In this document: positions 9,319 through 17,991 of the stretch, in pieces
How positions within the stretch are numbered: position 1 is the stretch's first letter
Layout: every line of letters begins with the position of its first letter
NCBI RefSeq assembly: GCF_013372285.1
Contig: NZ_CP054301.1
Location: forward strand, 3,314,001-3,378,000
From: Marinomonas primoryensis
GTDB taxonomy: Bacteria > Pseudomonadota > Gammaproteobacteria > Pseudomonadales > Marinomonadaceae
Direction of reading: 5' to 3'
DNA length: 64,000 bases
Translations under genes and position numbers: made by a program
Notes under the pieces: model-generated
The model's database searches: none
Told to the model about the DNA's origin: nothing
The model's input: only the letters and a program-made list of their open reading frames with translations

Positions 9319-11439
9319 ATGTCACCGCGAATCAACTATACAGCCACATTTTTACTACCTTTCACTTTGGGCACCTCCCAAATAGCCTTTGCAGATGTTA
9401 ATACTAATTCAGTGGACTTAGACCCGCTGATTATTCAAACAAGTCGAACCAATACCAAACAAGAAGACAGCCCTCAGGTCGTGACCGTCATCTCTCGCAA
9501 ACAAATAGAAGAGCAACTGTCTATTACCAGCGACAGTTCTCAGGTGTTGTCCAATCTTTTACCAGCGTATGCTCCGAATACTCAAAAGCTTAATAATAGT
9601 AGTCAGACGTTTCGTGGACGTTCTGTTTTATACATGATTGATGGCGTGCCACAGTCCAACCCCATTCGAGAAGGCAGTCGATCTGCTCATACCATTGACC
9701 TTTCTATGGTGGAACGCATCGAAGTCATCCATGGAGCCACTGCGGTTCATGGCTTAGGGGCAACTGGCGGTATTATTAACTTCATCACCAAATCAACACG
9801 TTCAAACTCATTGAAACAACACGTCGATGTTCAAATGACGACGCCAACGGATAAAGTAAGCAGTGACACTCTTGCTTATAAAATTGGTTATCAAGCAGAA
9901 GGTTCACAAGGCAATTTCGATTACCTTGTTGGTTTAACCAACGAAGTGCAAGGCATGTATCTCGATGCTGACGGCAACTATGTTGGTTCAGCAACGGTTC
10001 GTGGCGACATAATGGATTCAAAAAGCCATGATATTTTCGTCAAGCTTGGCTATTGGCTTACCGATGAAAAAAGACTGGAACTTGAAGTAAACAAGTACGA
10101 AATGAAAGGACGCATGAACTTTACTGGAGTCGATGGTGACAGGGAAAATGGTGTCGCAACCAGCTCCATAAAAGGCACGCCACCAAACGGTGTAGCCCCT
10201 TATAACGATGTACAAACCACTAGCCTTTTCTACACCGACAGCGACCTTGATGGTATGGAATTTAAGGCGCAGGTTTTTCATCAAGATTTTGAAGGTCGTT
10301 ATGGCGCAACAAATTCCGGAAGCTTTCAAGATACTAGCATTGCACCAAGTGGCACGCTTTACGATCAAAGCCAAAACCAATCTGAAAAAATTGGCGCTAA
10401 ATTCAGCCTCACAAAAGATGACCTTCTCGATCATGATTTGAGCATTACGACAGGGTTAGACTTACTTCAAGATACCACTAGCCAAACATTGGTATTAACG
10501 AATCGTGTTTACGTGCCAGAAACGGAATACACCAACTACGCCCCATTTATTCAGTTTGAATATAAGCCAATTGAACGCTTAGTTCTGCAAGCAGGTGCTC
10601 GTTATGAACATGCAAAATTAAATGTCGATACTTATCAGACAGTGGCCGCTAATAACAGTGTAACAGTAGATGGCGGCACTCCGAGCTTTGACGAGACAGT
10701 TTACAATGCGGGTGCCGTTTTCAAAATTACGCCTATTGTTAGTGTGTTTGCCAACTATTCACAGGGCTTTGGTATGCCTGATGTTGGCCGCGTACTTCGC
10801 GGCGTTAAAACCACCGATCAAGATGTTGATACACTGATAGATCTATCTCCTATCATGACCGATAACTATGAAGTGGGCTTACGTGTAAACCGCCATCCAT
10901 ACGATTTTGAATTAAGTTATTACGAATCTGATTCGGACCTCGGTAGCCGTATTGTTGAGGTTAATGACCTCTACGTTGTTAAACGCGAGAAGAAAGAGAT
11001 TCAAGGTGCAGAAGCCTCTTTAGGGTTTCAGCTAAACAAAGAGCACAAATTACAAGCCAGCTATTCATACATTCAAGGTAAGTCAGATACCGATGATGAC
11101 GGAAAAGTCGATACCAAACTGACTGGAGCGGATATTCCGCCTAACCGCTTAGTGGCATCGTGGAACGCACATTGGAATGAGAAGCTGTCTTCTTTATTAC
11201 AAGTCAGCCATGCCTTCAGTCGCAGTTTTGATGATGACGAACTAAAGTTTGATAGTTACACTCTAGTCGACGCATCCGTTGGTTATAAACTTCCAGTTGG
11301 TAAAATGAGTGTCGCAGTAGCTAACCTATTTAACGAAGACTACTTCACCTATTATTCTCAGGCAGCCTACGCTAACGACAGTTTCTACTTCAAAGGCCGA
11401 GGTCGTACTGTGACACTTGCTTATGGTTTAGATTTCTAA
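9319..11439 (+). CDS. TonB-dependent ferric-siderophore receptor
   Basis: An outer-membrane receptor of about 706 aa. I chose ATG 9319 because AGGGG precedes it and a signal peptide follows directly ('MSPRINYTATFLLPFTLGTS', cleavage near 'AFA-DV'); the longer frame from TTG 9268 would cross the Fur box. The plug domain (about 45-165) includes 'VVTVISRKQIEEQ', 'YMIDGVPQSNP' and 'VERIEVIHGATAVHGLGATG'. The 22-strand barrel follows and ends with 'NLFNEDYF' and the terminal strand ending in Phe, so it is complete. It is convergent with fhuF and the ABC genes, with which it would form one uptake route. Ligand unknown; the linked NIS remnant hints at a carboxylate or hydroxamate siderophore. Confidence 0.92.
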   Translation: MSPRINYTATFLLPFTLGTSQIAFADVNTNSVDLDPLIIQTSRTNTKQEDSPQVVTVISRKQIEEQLSITSDSSQVLSNLLPAYAPNTQKLNNSSQTFRGRSVLYMIDGVPQSNPIREGSRSAHTIDLSMVERIEVIHGATAVHGLGATGGIINFITKSTRSNSLKQHVDVQMTTPTDKVSSDTLAYKIGYQAEGSQGNFDYLVGLTNEVQGMYLDADGNYVGSATVRGDIMDSKSHDIFVKLGYWLTDEKRLELEVNKYEMKGRMNFTGVDGDRENGVATSSIKGTPPNGVAPYNDVQTTSLFYTDSDLDGMEFKAQVFHQDFEGRYGATNSGSFQDTSIAPSGTLYDQSQNQSEKIGAKFSLTKDDLLDHDLSITTGLDLLQDTTSQTLVLTNRVYVPETEYTNYAPFIQFEYKPIERLVLQAGARYEHAKLNVDTYQTVAANNSVTVDGGTPSFDETVYNAGAVFKITPIVSVFANYSQGFGMPDVGRVLRGVKTTDQDVDTLIDLSPIMTDNYEVGLRVNRHPYDFELSYYESDSDLGSRIVEVNDLYVVKREKKEIQGAEASLGFQLNKEHKLQASYSYIQGKSDTDDDGKVDTKLTGADIPPNRLVASWNAHWNEKLSSLLQVSHAFSRSFDDDELKFDSYTLVDASVGYKLPVGKMSVAVANLFNEDYFTYYSQAAYANDSFYFKGRGRTVTLAYGLDF

Positions 11440-11453
11440 CAAACCGACCGAAT

Positions 11454-11488
11454 CTAACTCTTCTCTTATTTTTTTCGAGAAGAGTTAG
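11454..11488. terminator. Bidirectional terminator between receptor and fhuF
   Basis: Perfect 12-bp arms CTAACTCTTCTC (11454-11465) and GAGAAGAGTTAG (11477-11488) enclose an 11-base loop. The hairpin lies between the convergent receptor and fhuF genes and overlaps the last codons of fhuF. Confidence 0.75.
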
Positions 11489-12260
11489 GTTTCTTTAGAG
11501 GCAAAGGACAGGATCCGCAATACACTGGCGGCTCAGTGGCTTGATAGTAAAAACAACAGGTACGTCGAACTCGAATAGGATTTTCTGATAAGGTAGTTAA
11601 CTGCTTATCTCGATAAAAAACCGTCAGTGGATTTTCGTTTAAACCGAACAATTCCGTCGTACTCTTATCAAGCAGGTATGCATAATCCGCTTGAGCTTTT
11701 GACTCCATTTCCTCAGAAACACTCACTAATATACGTTGCTCATAAATACTAAACACACGCACAGCAATGTTTTCCCAAAGAATGCGTTTCGACACTTTTG
11801 TTAAAGCGTAGAATTGCTCCACCAATAACGTTAAATTTCCTGCAAACACTTGGTTTAGCACTGCTTCTCGCCAACGATTTCGATTATCAGACCAGCTTGT
11901 AACAGACGCATTCTTTAACGGCATTTTTGATAACCACAATCTATTTTCTAACGGGTATTCAAAAACACAGTTAGCTAATGAACCGTTCAATCCTTTATCA
12001 AAACCAGACATGGCATAAAGTACTGGCGCTAGCGTCAGAAAAGCCATGCGTTTCATCACTAACGATGCCGTGACTTTAAGGTTTTCTGCGCCAAGTTCTG
12101 GCATGATTTTTTGAAGTGTTTCTAAGCACAATGCTGTATCCAACAGCTTGCTCGAATCGATGGAAAGTGGCTCATTCTGTTGGTAAGACTTAAGTCCAAA
12201 TGCCGCTAACACCTTCCATTCTTCAGGCAGAAGTACTAGCTCACTATCTCGCTCAACCAT
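11466..12260 (-). CDS. fhuF: FhuF-like ferric-siderophore reductase
   Basis: A protein of 264 aa, matching E. coli FhuF (262 aa), a cytoplasmic [2Fe-2S] protein that reduces imported ferric siderophores to release iron. The cluster motif lies near the C-terminus: 'RRTCCFYYQATEPPVYCGSC', C-C-x11-C-x2-C by my count, one residue longer than the usual x10. The frame could start at 12359, but ATG 12260 overlaps the ATPase gene end by 8 bp as the other genes in this operon do, and fits the family length. It is the last gene of the ABC operon and ends in a bidirectional terminator. Confidence 0.85.
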   Translation of the reverse strand: MVERDSELVLLPEEWKVLAAFGLKSYQQNEPLSIDSSKLLDTALCLETLQKIMPELGAENLKVTASLVMKRMAFLTLAPVLYAMSGFDKGLNGSLANCVFEYPLENRLWLSKMPLKNASVTSWSDNRNRWREAVLNQVFAGNLTLLVEQFYALTKVSKRILWENIAVRVFSIYEQRILVSVSEEMESKAQADYAYLLDKSTTELFGLNENPLTVFYRDKQLTTLSENPIRVRRTCCFYYQATEPPVYCGSCPLPLKKPNSSRKK

Positions 12261-13083
12261 GTTTAACGGCCTGAAAATCAAGCTTGCGCCCTTTTCCATA
12301 AGGGATACACATTGGCGTGCCAAATAGGGGATCAGTGCTAATATAACACTCCATATCAAACACGGCTTTTACCATATCATGATCTAATATTGTTTCTGGT
12401 GCGCCTTGGCAAAATACAGTGCCGTCTTTAATAACAATCATTTTATGAGCATACCGAGCAGCAAGATTCAAATCATGCAACACCATCAAAATGGTCGTTT
12501 TCTGAGTCGCATTCAGCTCAAATAACAAATCTAAGATTTCGATTTGATGGGTCAAATCTAAATAGGTCGTTGGCTCGTCTAATAATAAAATATCGGTGTC
12601 TTGTGCTAAGGCCATGGCAATCCAAGCTCGTTGCCTCTGACCACCCGATAAAGCATCTACGGAACGATCAGCAAACTCAGTCATATTGGTGTCTTGCAAG
12701 GCTTTATGCACTAATCGTTCGTCGTCCTTTGTCCAGCTCTGTAACCAGTTCTGATGTGGGTAACGGCCTTGTCGAACCAATTGTTCAACTGTTAACCCTT
12801 CTGGTGCTAAAGGTCCTTGAGGTAAAATAGCAAGCTTGCGAGCGACATCCTTTCCAGACAAGGAATGAATATCTGCGCCATTCAGCAGAACCTGTCCAGT
12901 CAACGGTTTCAACAAACGAGCAAACGATTTCAGCAAAGTAGACTTACCACAACCATTACCGCCCACCAGCACCGATATTCTATTTGGCTCAATGACTAAG
13001 TCTAACGCTTCTACAATGATTTTTTGTTCATACCCGAGCGACAGAGCAACACACTCTAATGGCTTATTTTCAGACAGACTCAT
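12253..13083 (-). CDS. Siderophore ABC transporter ATPase (FecE/FepC family)
   Basis: A 276-aa ATPase that powers import of ferric siderophore through the two permeases upstream. It has Walker A 'GGNGCGKST' (41-49), a Q-loop at 'LPQG' (about 87-90), the signature 'LSGGQRQRAWIAMAL' (about 145-159), Walker B 'ILLLDEPTTYLD' (about 165-176) and the switch His in 'VLHDLNLAARYAH'. Complete. It overlaps fhuF by 8 bp and follows the permease by 30 bp. Confidence 0.93.
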   Translation of the reverse strand: MSLSENKPLECVALSLGYEQKIIVEALDLVIEPNRISVLVGGNGCGKSTLLKSFARLLKPLTGQVLLNGADIHSLSGKDVARKLAILPQGPLAPEGLTVEQLVRQGRYPHQNWLQSWTKDDERLVHKALQDTNMTEFADRSVDALSGGQRQRAWIAMALAQDTDILLLDEPTTYLDLTHQIEILDLLFELNATQKTTILMVLHDLNLAARYAHKMIVIKDGTVFCQGAPETILDHDMVKAVFDMECYISTDPLFGTPMCIPYGKGRKLDFQAVKHG

Positions 13084-13113
13084 CGTTAAAAAATCCCAAT
13101 ATTGCTCACCGAC

Positions 13114-14145
13114 TTAAAAGCGCTGTCGATAGAGTAAATAAATAAAAAATGGCGCACCGATCGCAGACACAAACACACCAGCGGGAATATCCAAAGGTTG
13201 GAATAACAAGCGACCACAAAGATCTGCCAGCATAACCAAGCAAGCACCAACCAATGCAGATATTGGTAATAAAAGAGCAAAGCTCCGCGTGACAAAACGT
13301 CGAGCAATATGGGGGGCAATCAAGCCGACAAAGCCCACCGCGCCAGCATAAGCAATGGCTGGTGCCGCCATCACGACACTTAAAAAAAGTAACGACAAAC
13401 GCAATTTTTGCACCGATATACCAAGCCCTGTTGCAACTTGATCCCCCAATTCTTGCGTGTTCACCCGACGCGCTAAATACAACGCCAAAGGCCAAGAGAC
13501 TAGCAACCACGGCAATAAGGCTTTTACCTCAACCCAACTAGCACCATACACACTGCCTGTTAGCCAGATATAAGCAGTAATGCTGGTAGAGAGTGGACTC
13601 GCTGCAATCACAAAAGTCGTCACCGCCCCCATCGCTGAGGAAACACCAATACCAACTAACACCAATCGCATTGGTGTTACACCACTATTCCAAGCAAGTA
13701 CATAAATTAACAACGCTGCCAACAAAGCCCCAGAGATGGCGAAAATAGGCAACCAGACAATCCCCATTGCTGTCGCGAAAAAAGATAAAAAACACACCGC
13801 TGCGGCTGAAGCGCCGCCCGTAATACCTATGATATCTGGTGATGCCAGTGGGTTTCGTATCATAGACTGCAGCACCAATCCAGACGATGCCAGAGCAGCG
13901 CCCACCATGGCGGCCATCAACACTCTTGGCAAACGCAAAATCTCGACGACAAACAATGAACTCTGATCACCTCGTCCAAACAGCGCCAGTATCACCTGCG
14001 GCAACGCAATAAACTCCTCACCTAAACACAGGGAAAGCAAAATAATCGACAGAAAAAAGACAAAGATAATGAGCATCGACCACAAAGAACGAACAGGGGT
14101 CGAAAACGAAAAAAAACGATGACGAACACTAAGCAACTTATTCAC
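13114..14145 (-). CDS. Siderophore ABC transporter permease (FecCD family)
   Basis: A 343-aa inner-membrane permease with about nine to ten hydrophobic segments, beginning after a basic N-terminus. FecCD landmarks are 'LRLPRVLMAAMVGAALASSG', 'NPLASPDIIGITGGA' and the C-terminal 'GFVGLIAPHIAR', which couples to the ATPase, then 'PAGVFVSAIGAPFFIYLL'. It overlaps the second permease by 8 bp (13114-14145 and 14138-15148), so the two subunits are translated together and form the heterodimeric channel. Confidence 0.92.
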   Translation of the reverse strand: MNKLLSVRHRFFSFSTPVRSLWSMLIIFVFFLSIILLSLCLGEEFIALPQVILALFGRGDQSSLFVVEILRLPRVLMAAMVGAALASSGLVLQSMIRNPLASPDIIGITGGASAAAVCFLSFFATAMGIVWLPIFAISGALLAALLIYVLAWNSGVTPMRLVLVGIGVSSAMGAVTTFVIAASPLSTSITAYIWLTGSVYGASWVEVKALLPWLLVSWPLALYLARRVNTQELGDQVATGLGISVQKLRLSLLFLSVVMAAPAIAYAGAVGFVGLIAPHIARRFVTRSFALLLPISALVGACLVMLADLCGRLLFQPLDIPAGVFVSAIGAPFFIYLLYRQRF

Positions 14146-15148
14146 GCTTACCCCCTTTTCGAGCCAAATAAATAAAGAAAGGCGCGCCCAAAATTGCCGT
14201 CGTCACACCAATAGGCACCTCTTCTGGCATAATAATAAAACGACTAATCAAGTCAGCACACAGCAATAGAGTCGCTCCCCACAACGCACTCAACGGAATA
14301 AGCCACTTATGATCATAACCAATCAAAGACCTCACCATGTGAGGCACCATCAAACCGATAAAGCCAATATTCCCGCCCAACGCTACCGCTCCCCCAGCCA
14401 AGCCAATAACCAGAATACTCAGCACCACTTTAATCAATAACGTGTTTTGGCCTAAACCTTTGGCAATATCATCTCCCGATAACAGAATATTTATGTGTGG
14501 TGCGGCCAGCATTGCAAATGTAATACCCACCACAAAATACGGAACAAGTGGAACCACCAATGCCAAATCACGCCCAGAGACAGAGCCGGCAACCCAAAAC
14601 AAAACACCGTCTAACCCTTCTTGCCCCATGACCAGTATGCCTTGGGTAAAAGCCATAAACAGTGCCGAGATCGCCGCTCCGGACAACACAATGCGAACAG
14701 GGGATAAGCCGTCTTTCCCTGAACTACCCAGTCCATAAACCAAGGCACCAGCCACACTCGCCCCCAAAAAAGCCAGCCACAAAAAAGTATTCAGGGAAGT
14801 AACTGAAAAGAGAGTCGAAAACAAAACAATGGAAAATACCGCCCCCGCGTTGACGCCAAAAATAGACGGAGAGGCTAGCGGATTACGCGTTAATGCTTGC
14901 ATCAAAACACCTGAAACAGCTAAAGCCGCCCCCACTAAGCAAGCAACAAGAGCACGAGATAAACGCGTAGTGCGAATAATAATGTGGTCAATTGATTGAG
15001 GATCAAACGCCCAAAATGCAGTCCAGACCGATTTATTTGAAATGACATATTGCCCGTAAGCAATACTCCCTAATAAAGAGAGCATAAGGCATATAATAGA
15101 CAGGACAAGAAGGATCCATTTAAACGTGCTACTGCTGTGTAACCCCAT
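14138..15148 (-). CDS. Siderophore ABC transporter permease (FecCD family)
   Basis: A 336-aa partner permease. It has 'TRLSRALVACLVGAALAVSG', 'NPLASPSIFGVNAGA', the coupling segment 'GFIGLMVPHMVRSL' and the C-terminal 'VPIGVTTAILGAPFFIYLAR'. Multiple membrane spans are distributed as in FecC/FecD/FhuB halves. It starts 7 bp after the binding-protein gene ends, in the same operon. The two permeases differ clearly, so they are not a recent duplication. Confidence 0.92.
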   Translation of the reverse strand: MGLHSSSTFKWILLVLSIICLMLSLLGSIAYGQYVISNKSVWTAFWAFDPQSIDHIIIRTTRLSRALVACLVGAALAVSGVLMQALTRNPLASPSIFGVNAGAVFSIVLFSTLFSVTSLNTFLWLAFLGASVAGALVYGLGSSGKDGLSPVRIVLSGAAISALFMAFTQGILVMGQEGLDGVLFWVAGSVSGRDLALVVPLVPYFVVGITFAMLAAPHINILLSGDDIAKGLGQNTLLIKVVLSILVIGLAGGAVALGGNIGFIGLMVPHMVRSLIGYDHKWLIPLSALWGATLLLCADLISRFIIMPEEVPIGVTTAILGAPFFIYLARKGGKRE

Positions 15149-15155
15149 AAATGCT

Positions 15156-16094
15156 CTAGTGATCTACTGGAGATAGTTGATAAATTTGGTACAACTGATC
15201 CAGAATATTCTCAGCCCCTAGAATTCCGCCAGACAATAACCAAGCCACATTATCCACTTCATACACTTGCTTGTGCTTCGGTGCATCAAGCATTTTCCAC
15301 AATGGATGAGATCGCCAAGCACGATAATTTTGTCTGACAGCAGGATCATTGGAATGCAAAATAATAAAGAAGACATCTGCATTCACACTAGGCAACGCTT
15401 CTTTTGTTTTAAGTTTGATCCCCCAACCTCCTTCATTGGGCAGCGGAAACTTAAAGCCTATTTCTTTCAACACCACACCAGGAAAACTTTGATTCAAATA
15501 CAGACGTAAATGATCCGTACGAATATTTAAAATTGCCGCCGTCAAGGGCCAGTTCGCTTCTCGCTTTTTGATTCCGTTACGAAAATTTGTAATGCGCTGC
15601 TGAAAGTCATCCCAAATCTGTTTCCCTTTCTCTTTCTTGTTTAATGCTTCTGCCGTTAGATCCAAAATGCTTTTAAAGTCATACACATTCTCTGCCATCA
15701 CAGTAGGCGCAATCTGTGATAATTGGCGATAGATTTTTTTATGCCGTGATTTGGTTGCAATAATCAAATCCGGCTTTAACGCCACAATAGCTTCTAGATT
15801 AGGCTGCGTTTCCAACCCAACATGAGCAACCCCCTTTAGAGCATCTCGTAAATATTCATAAGTTGGCTGCTGTGCCCAAGAATCCACCACACCAACAGGT
15901 GTAATCCCTAACGCCACCACCGAATCTGTCGCACTTTGAAATAAAGTCACAACACGTATTGGATACCTACTCTTATCCCGACCCTGATCTACCGTTGGTT
16001 CGCTAGCAACGGCGGCTTGAATCAACAAAAAAAGCAGCATCAAAGCTAACAAAACGATAGGTAACCATTTTAATCGACCGATCGACATACTCAT
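15156..16094 (-). CDS. Periplasmic ferric-siderophore binding protein
   Basis: About 312 aa from ATG 16094, which has AAGG at good spacing and is followed directly by an export signal with hydrophobic core 'LPIVLLALMLLFLLIQAAVA'. The longer frame would start at a TTG inside the Fur box, so I reject it. The mature protein has the cluster-8 (FecB/FhuD/BtuF) layout: 'RVVTLFQSATDSVVALGITP' at the start, 'LEAIVALKPDLIIATK' and a long linking helix. It is the first gene of a five-gene operon: binding protein, two permeases, ATPase, fhuF. The substrate should match the receptor at 9.3-11.4 kb. Confidence 0.9.
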   Translation of the reverse strand: MSMSIGRLKWLPIVLLALMLLFLLIQAAVASEPTVDQGRDKSRYPIRVVTLFQSATDSVVALGITPVGVVDSWAQQPTYEYLRDALKGVAHVGLETQPNLEAIVALKPDLIIATKSRHKKIYRQLSQIAPTVMAENVYDFKSILDLTAEALNKKEKGKQIWDDFQQRITNFRNGIKKREANWPLTAAILNIRTDHLRLYLNQSFPGVVLKEIGFKFPLPNEGGWGIKLKTKEALPSVNADVFFIILHSNDPAVRQNYRAWRSHPLWKMLDAPKHKQVYEVDNVAWLLSGGILGAENILDQLYQIYQLSPVDH

Positions 16095-16155
16095 CAACAC
16101 CCTTAAATCTACAACGTATCTTTGTACATTAAATAATAGTATTGGAATTATACAC

Positions 16156-16174
16156 AATAATGATTCTCATTTTA
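16156..16174 (-). promoter_or_regulatory. Putative Fur box upstream of the siderophore ABC operon
   Basis: AATAATGATTCTCATTTTA matches 14 of 19 positions of the Fur consensus. It lies about 60 bp upstream of the binding-protein start at 16094. With the box at 9253 it indicates iron-dependent control of both units. Bases 16175-16390 contain no gene I can support. Confidence 0.72.
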
Positions 16175-16390
16175 TATTTAAAATCGATCTCATTTCTGAA
16201 AGTTACTTCAGGAAGAGATAAGATGCATCCTAAAGCCAATCGATACGAATCGCCTCGACAAAGAGAACGCAATGAATACAGTTGATCTACAAAGAAGATA
16301 GCTTGGAACGCTTATGAAATGAATTTGCGTCGTGAAAATTAGACCTTATTAGCGCTGATGAGCCGATTCCACCACACTAATGACACTGCG

Positions 16391-17563
16391 CTATAGACTC
16401 TCTTTTACACCCTGTTTGGCTCGCGTTATCAGGTCAGACGGTTTTATTTGCCAGACTAATTTGAAGCCTTTTGCACCCAGATAAAGAAACAATACGGGGA
16501 TCAACACGGTATTAAAGGCAAACAACGCCAGCAAGGTGAGAAAGTCGTTTACCAAGCCATTCAGCGTTTCCACGTAATGGCTTATCTTGTCTTTAAAATG
16601 ACCAAGACCAAAAGCACTTTGTTTAATAGATGAGAAAAAGCTTTGGTCTTCTACTGTAAGATTATCTAGGTCATCGATGGATTGTTGTAAGGCACCGATC
16701 TTGTTTTGCGAGGCCTTGATCTGTTGTTCAGTACGTTGGCGTTCACTCATTAAAAGACTTTGCTGCGTTCGCAAGTTCGCTAGCGTTTCATCGTTATTAA
16801 ACAGAATATCCAAGGTAGACAAGGTTTCTTTACGCGCTGACATTTCACGATTGAGAGAATCACTTTGAATGGTCAAATCCACCAAGCGCGCATCATAGCC
16901 CGACAATGTTTGCTGCTGTTCATTCTGTTTGATTTGTAACGTCTGTTTGTCTATATCAAGGGATTGTTTGAGATCGGCGGCAACGCCTAATCCCGTTGTC
17001 ACCTCGTTCATCTCGTCAGAGTGCACTTGGATCTTATCCATGGTTTGCGTCTTTTCATCATTCAAAAACGACGCATCAACCAACGCAGACAACAAAACCA
17101 CCAGCACCAATAAAAACTTTGCACCTACTGCGGTGACAAAGATTTTATAAGCCACTTCGGTAAAGCGACTTCTCACCCAATACAAGTAACCAAATAACAA
17201 ACCAGACAGAGTCACAAAGGCTTTGAAATACACAGTAGAAATAATTTTAAGCAGAATACTTTGGAAAATAAGCGACGACACCGCGATCTTCATTACATCA
17301 GAAAAATCTTCAATCATGTCGTTAAAAGGGTCTAGTAACTCACCGATAGTAACCGAACTGACAAAAACACTGATTTGAATACTTTGTAATACAGACACCG
17401 TCGCATTGAACAGTTTGGCCAAGCCAAATGCGCTTAACGCCTGCACCAAAGACGAAGAAACATAGTCAGACGCTTTGGCATCCAATAAGCCCCACCAAGA
17501 AAAGACAATCGCCAACACAATGGCAACGTAATAACCGTTAATTTTGCTTAGTCGCTTAATCAC
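16391..17563 (-). CDS. Membrane protein with central coiled coil, function unknown
   Basis: I do not recognise this 390-aa protein. An N-terminal membrane segment (about 12-30) is followed by several hydrophobic stretches (about 60-75, 95-130 and 140-165), then a long hydrophilic heptad-rich region (about 170-320) rich in Gln, Leu, Asp and Ser, and a C-terminal membrane segment ('FLTLLALFAFNTVLIPVLFL', about 340-360). The layout suggests a membrane-anchored scaffold with a periplasmic or cytoplasmic coiled coil. No catalytic motif is visible. It stands alone between the iron operon and the tRNA fragment and reads as chromosomal. Confidence 0.7.
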   Translation of the reverse strand: MIKRLSKINGYYVAIVLAIVFSWWGLLDAKASDYVSSSLVQALSAFGLAKLFNATVSVLQSIQISVFVSSVTIGELLDPFNDMIEDFSDVMKIAVSSLIFQSILLKIISTVYFKAFVTLSGLLFGYLYWVRSRFTEVAYKIFVTAVGAKFLLVLVVLLSALVDASFLNDEKTQTMDKIQVHSDEMNEVTTGLGVAADLKQSLDIDKQTLQIKQNEQQQTLSGYDARLVDLTIQSDSLNREMSARKETLSTLDILFNNDETLANLRTQQSLLMSERQRTEQQIKASQNKIGALQQSIDDLDNLTVEDQSFFSSIKQSAFGLGHFKDKISHYVETLNGLVNDFLTLLALFAFNTVLIPVLFLYLGAKGFKLVWQIKPSDLITRAKQGVKESL

Positions 17564-17691
17564 TTTTCGTCCTCATCTTTCGCACACTCATTTATACCAG
17601 CTAACAAGATTGGATAGCGAATAAAGACTAAAACAGGCTGAGAAGAAAAAGAGCAGACATTAAGGGTATATGAGGCAGTTTTGAAGATAAA

Positions 17692-17738
17692 TGGTGCGCC
17701 CGAGAGGATTCGAACCTCCGGCCTTCGCCTCCGGAGGG
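17692..17738 (-). other. 3' fragment of tRNA-Arg(CCG), probable attachment-site scar
   Basis: On the minus strand the sequence runs from the anticodon loop CTCCGGA (anticodon CCG) through the 3' anticodon stem, variable loop and T arm GGAGG-TTCGAAT-CCTCT to CGGGCGCACCA at 17692. A 5' half with GCGCCCG, D arm and the 5' anticodon stem is absent; sequence upstream of the anticodon loop is unrelated and AT-rich. A fragment from anticodon loop to CCA is the usual remnant at the far end of an island integrated into a tRNA gene. Its polarity puts the original chromosome to the left and the integrated DNA to the right. Confidence 0.75.
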
Positions 17739-17765
17739 AACTGCACAAGTATTCTTAATGCACCA

Positions 17766-17834
17766 TTAATCCACATAAAACCTTATAAATCAATAAAATA
17801 ATAGAAGTTTAGGTATTTAAAAAATGTGGATTAA
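17766..17834. repeat. Inverted repeat beside the tRNA fragment
   Basis: TTAATCCACAT (17766-17776) and ATGTGGATTAA (17824-17834) are perfect 11-bp inverted repeats. TTTATGTG near 17842 again mirrors CACATAAA at 17773-17780. Such repeats beside a tRNA core resemble recombinase arm-binding sites. The AT-rich stretch 17739-17960 has no gene. Confidence 0.5.
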
Positions 17835-17991
17835 AGTTCTTTTATGTGTCTATCTTGGTCACAATATGAAAACAGCTTAAATACAAAAATGCTCCTTTAA
17901 ATTAAAGTTTTAGTAGGCCTATTTCCCGCCAAATTTTGAGTGGTTATGTAGTTTGGCCCGAATTCAAGTCCGAAGTGCGACACTTTTTATT

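Noticed and set aside
17560..17748. Small open frame over the tRNA fragment, and a complete tRNA at this place
   Set aside because: The frame translates tRNA sequence. The tRNA lacks its 5' half, so only a scar is reported.
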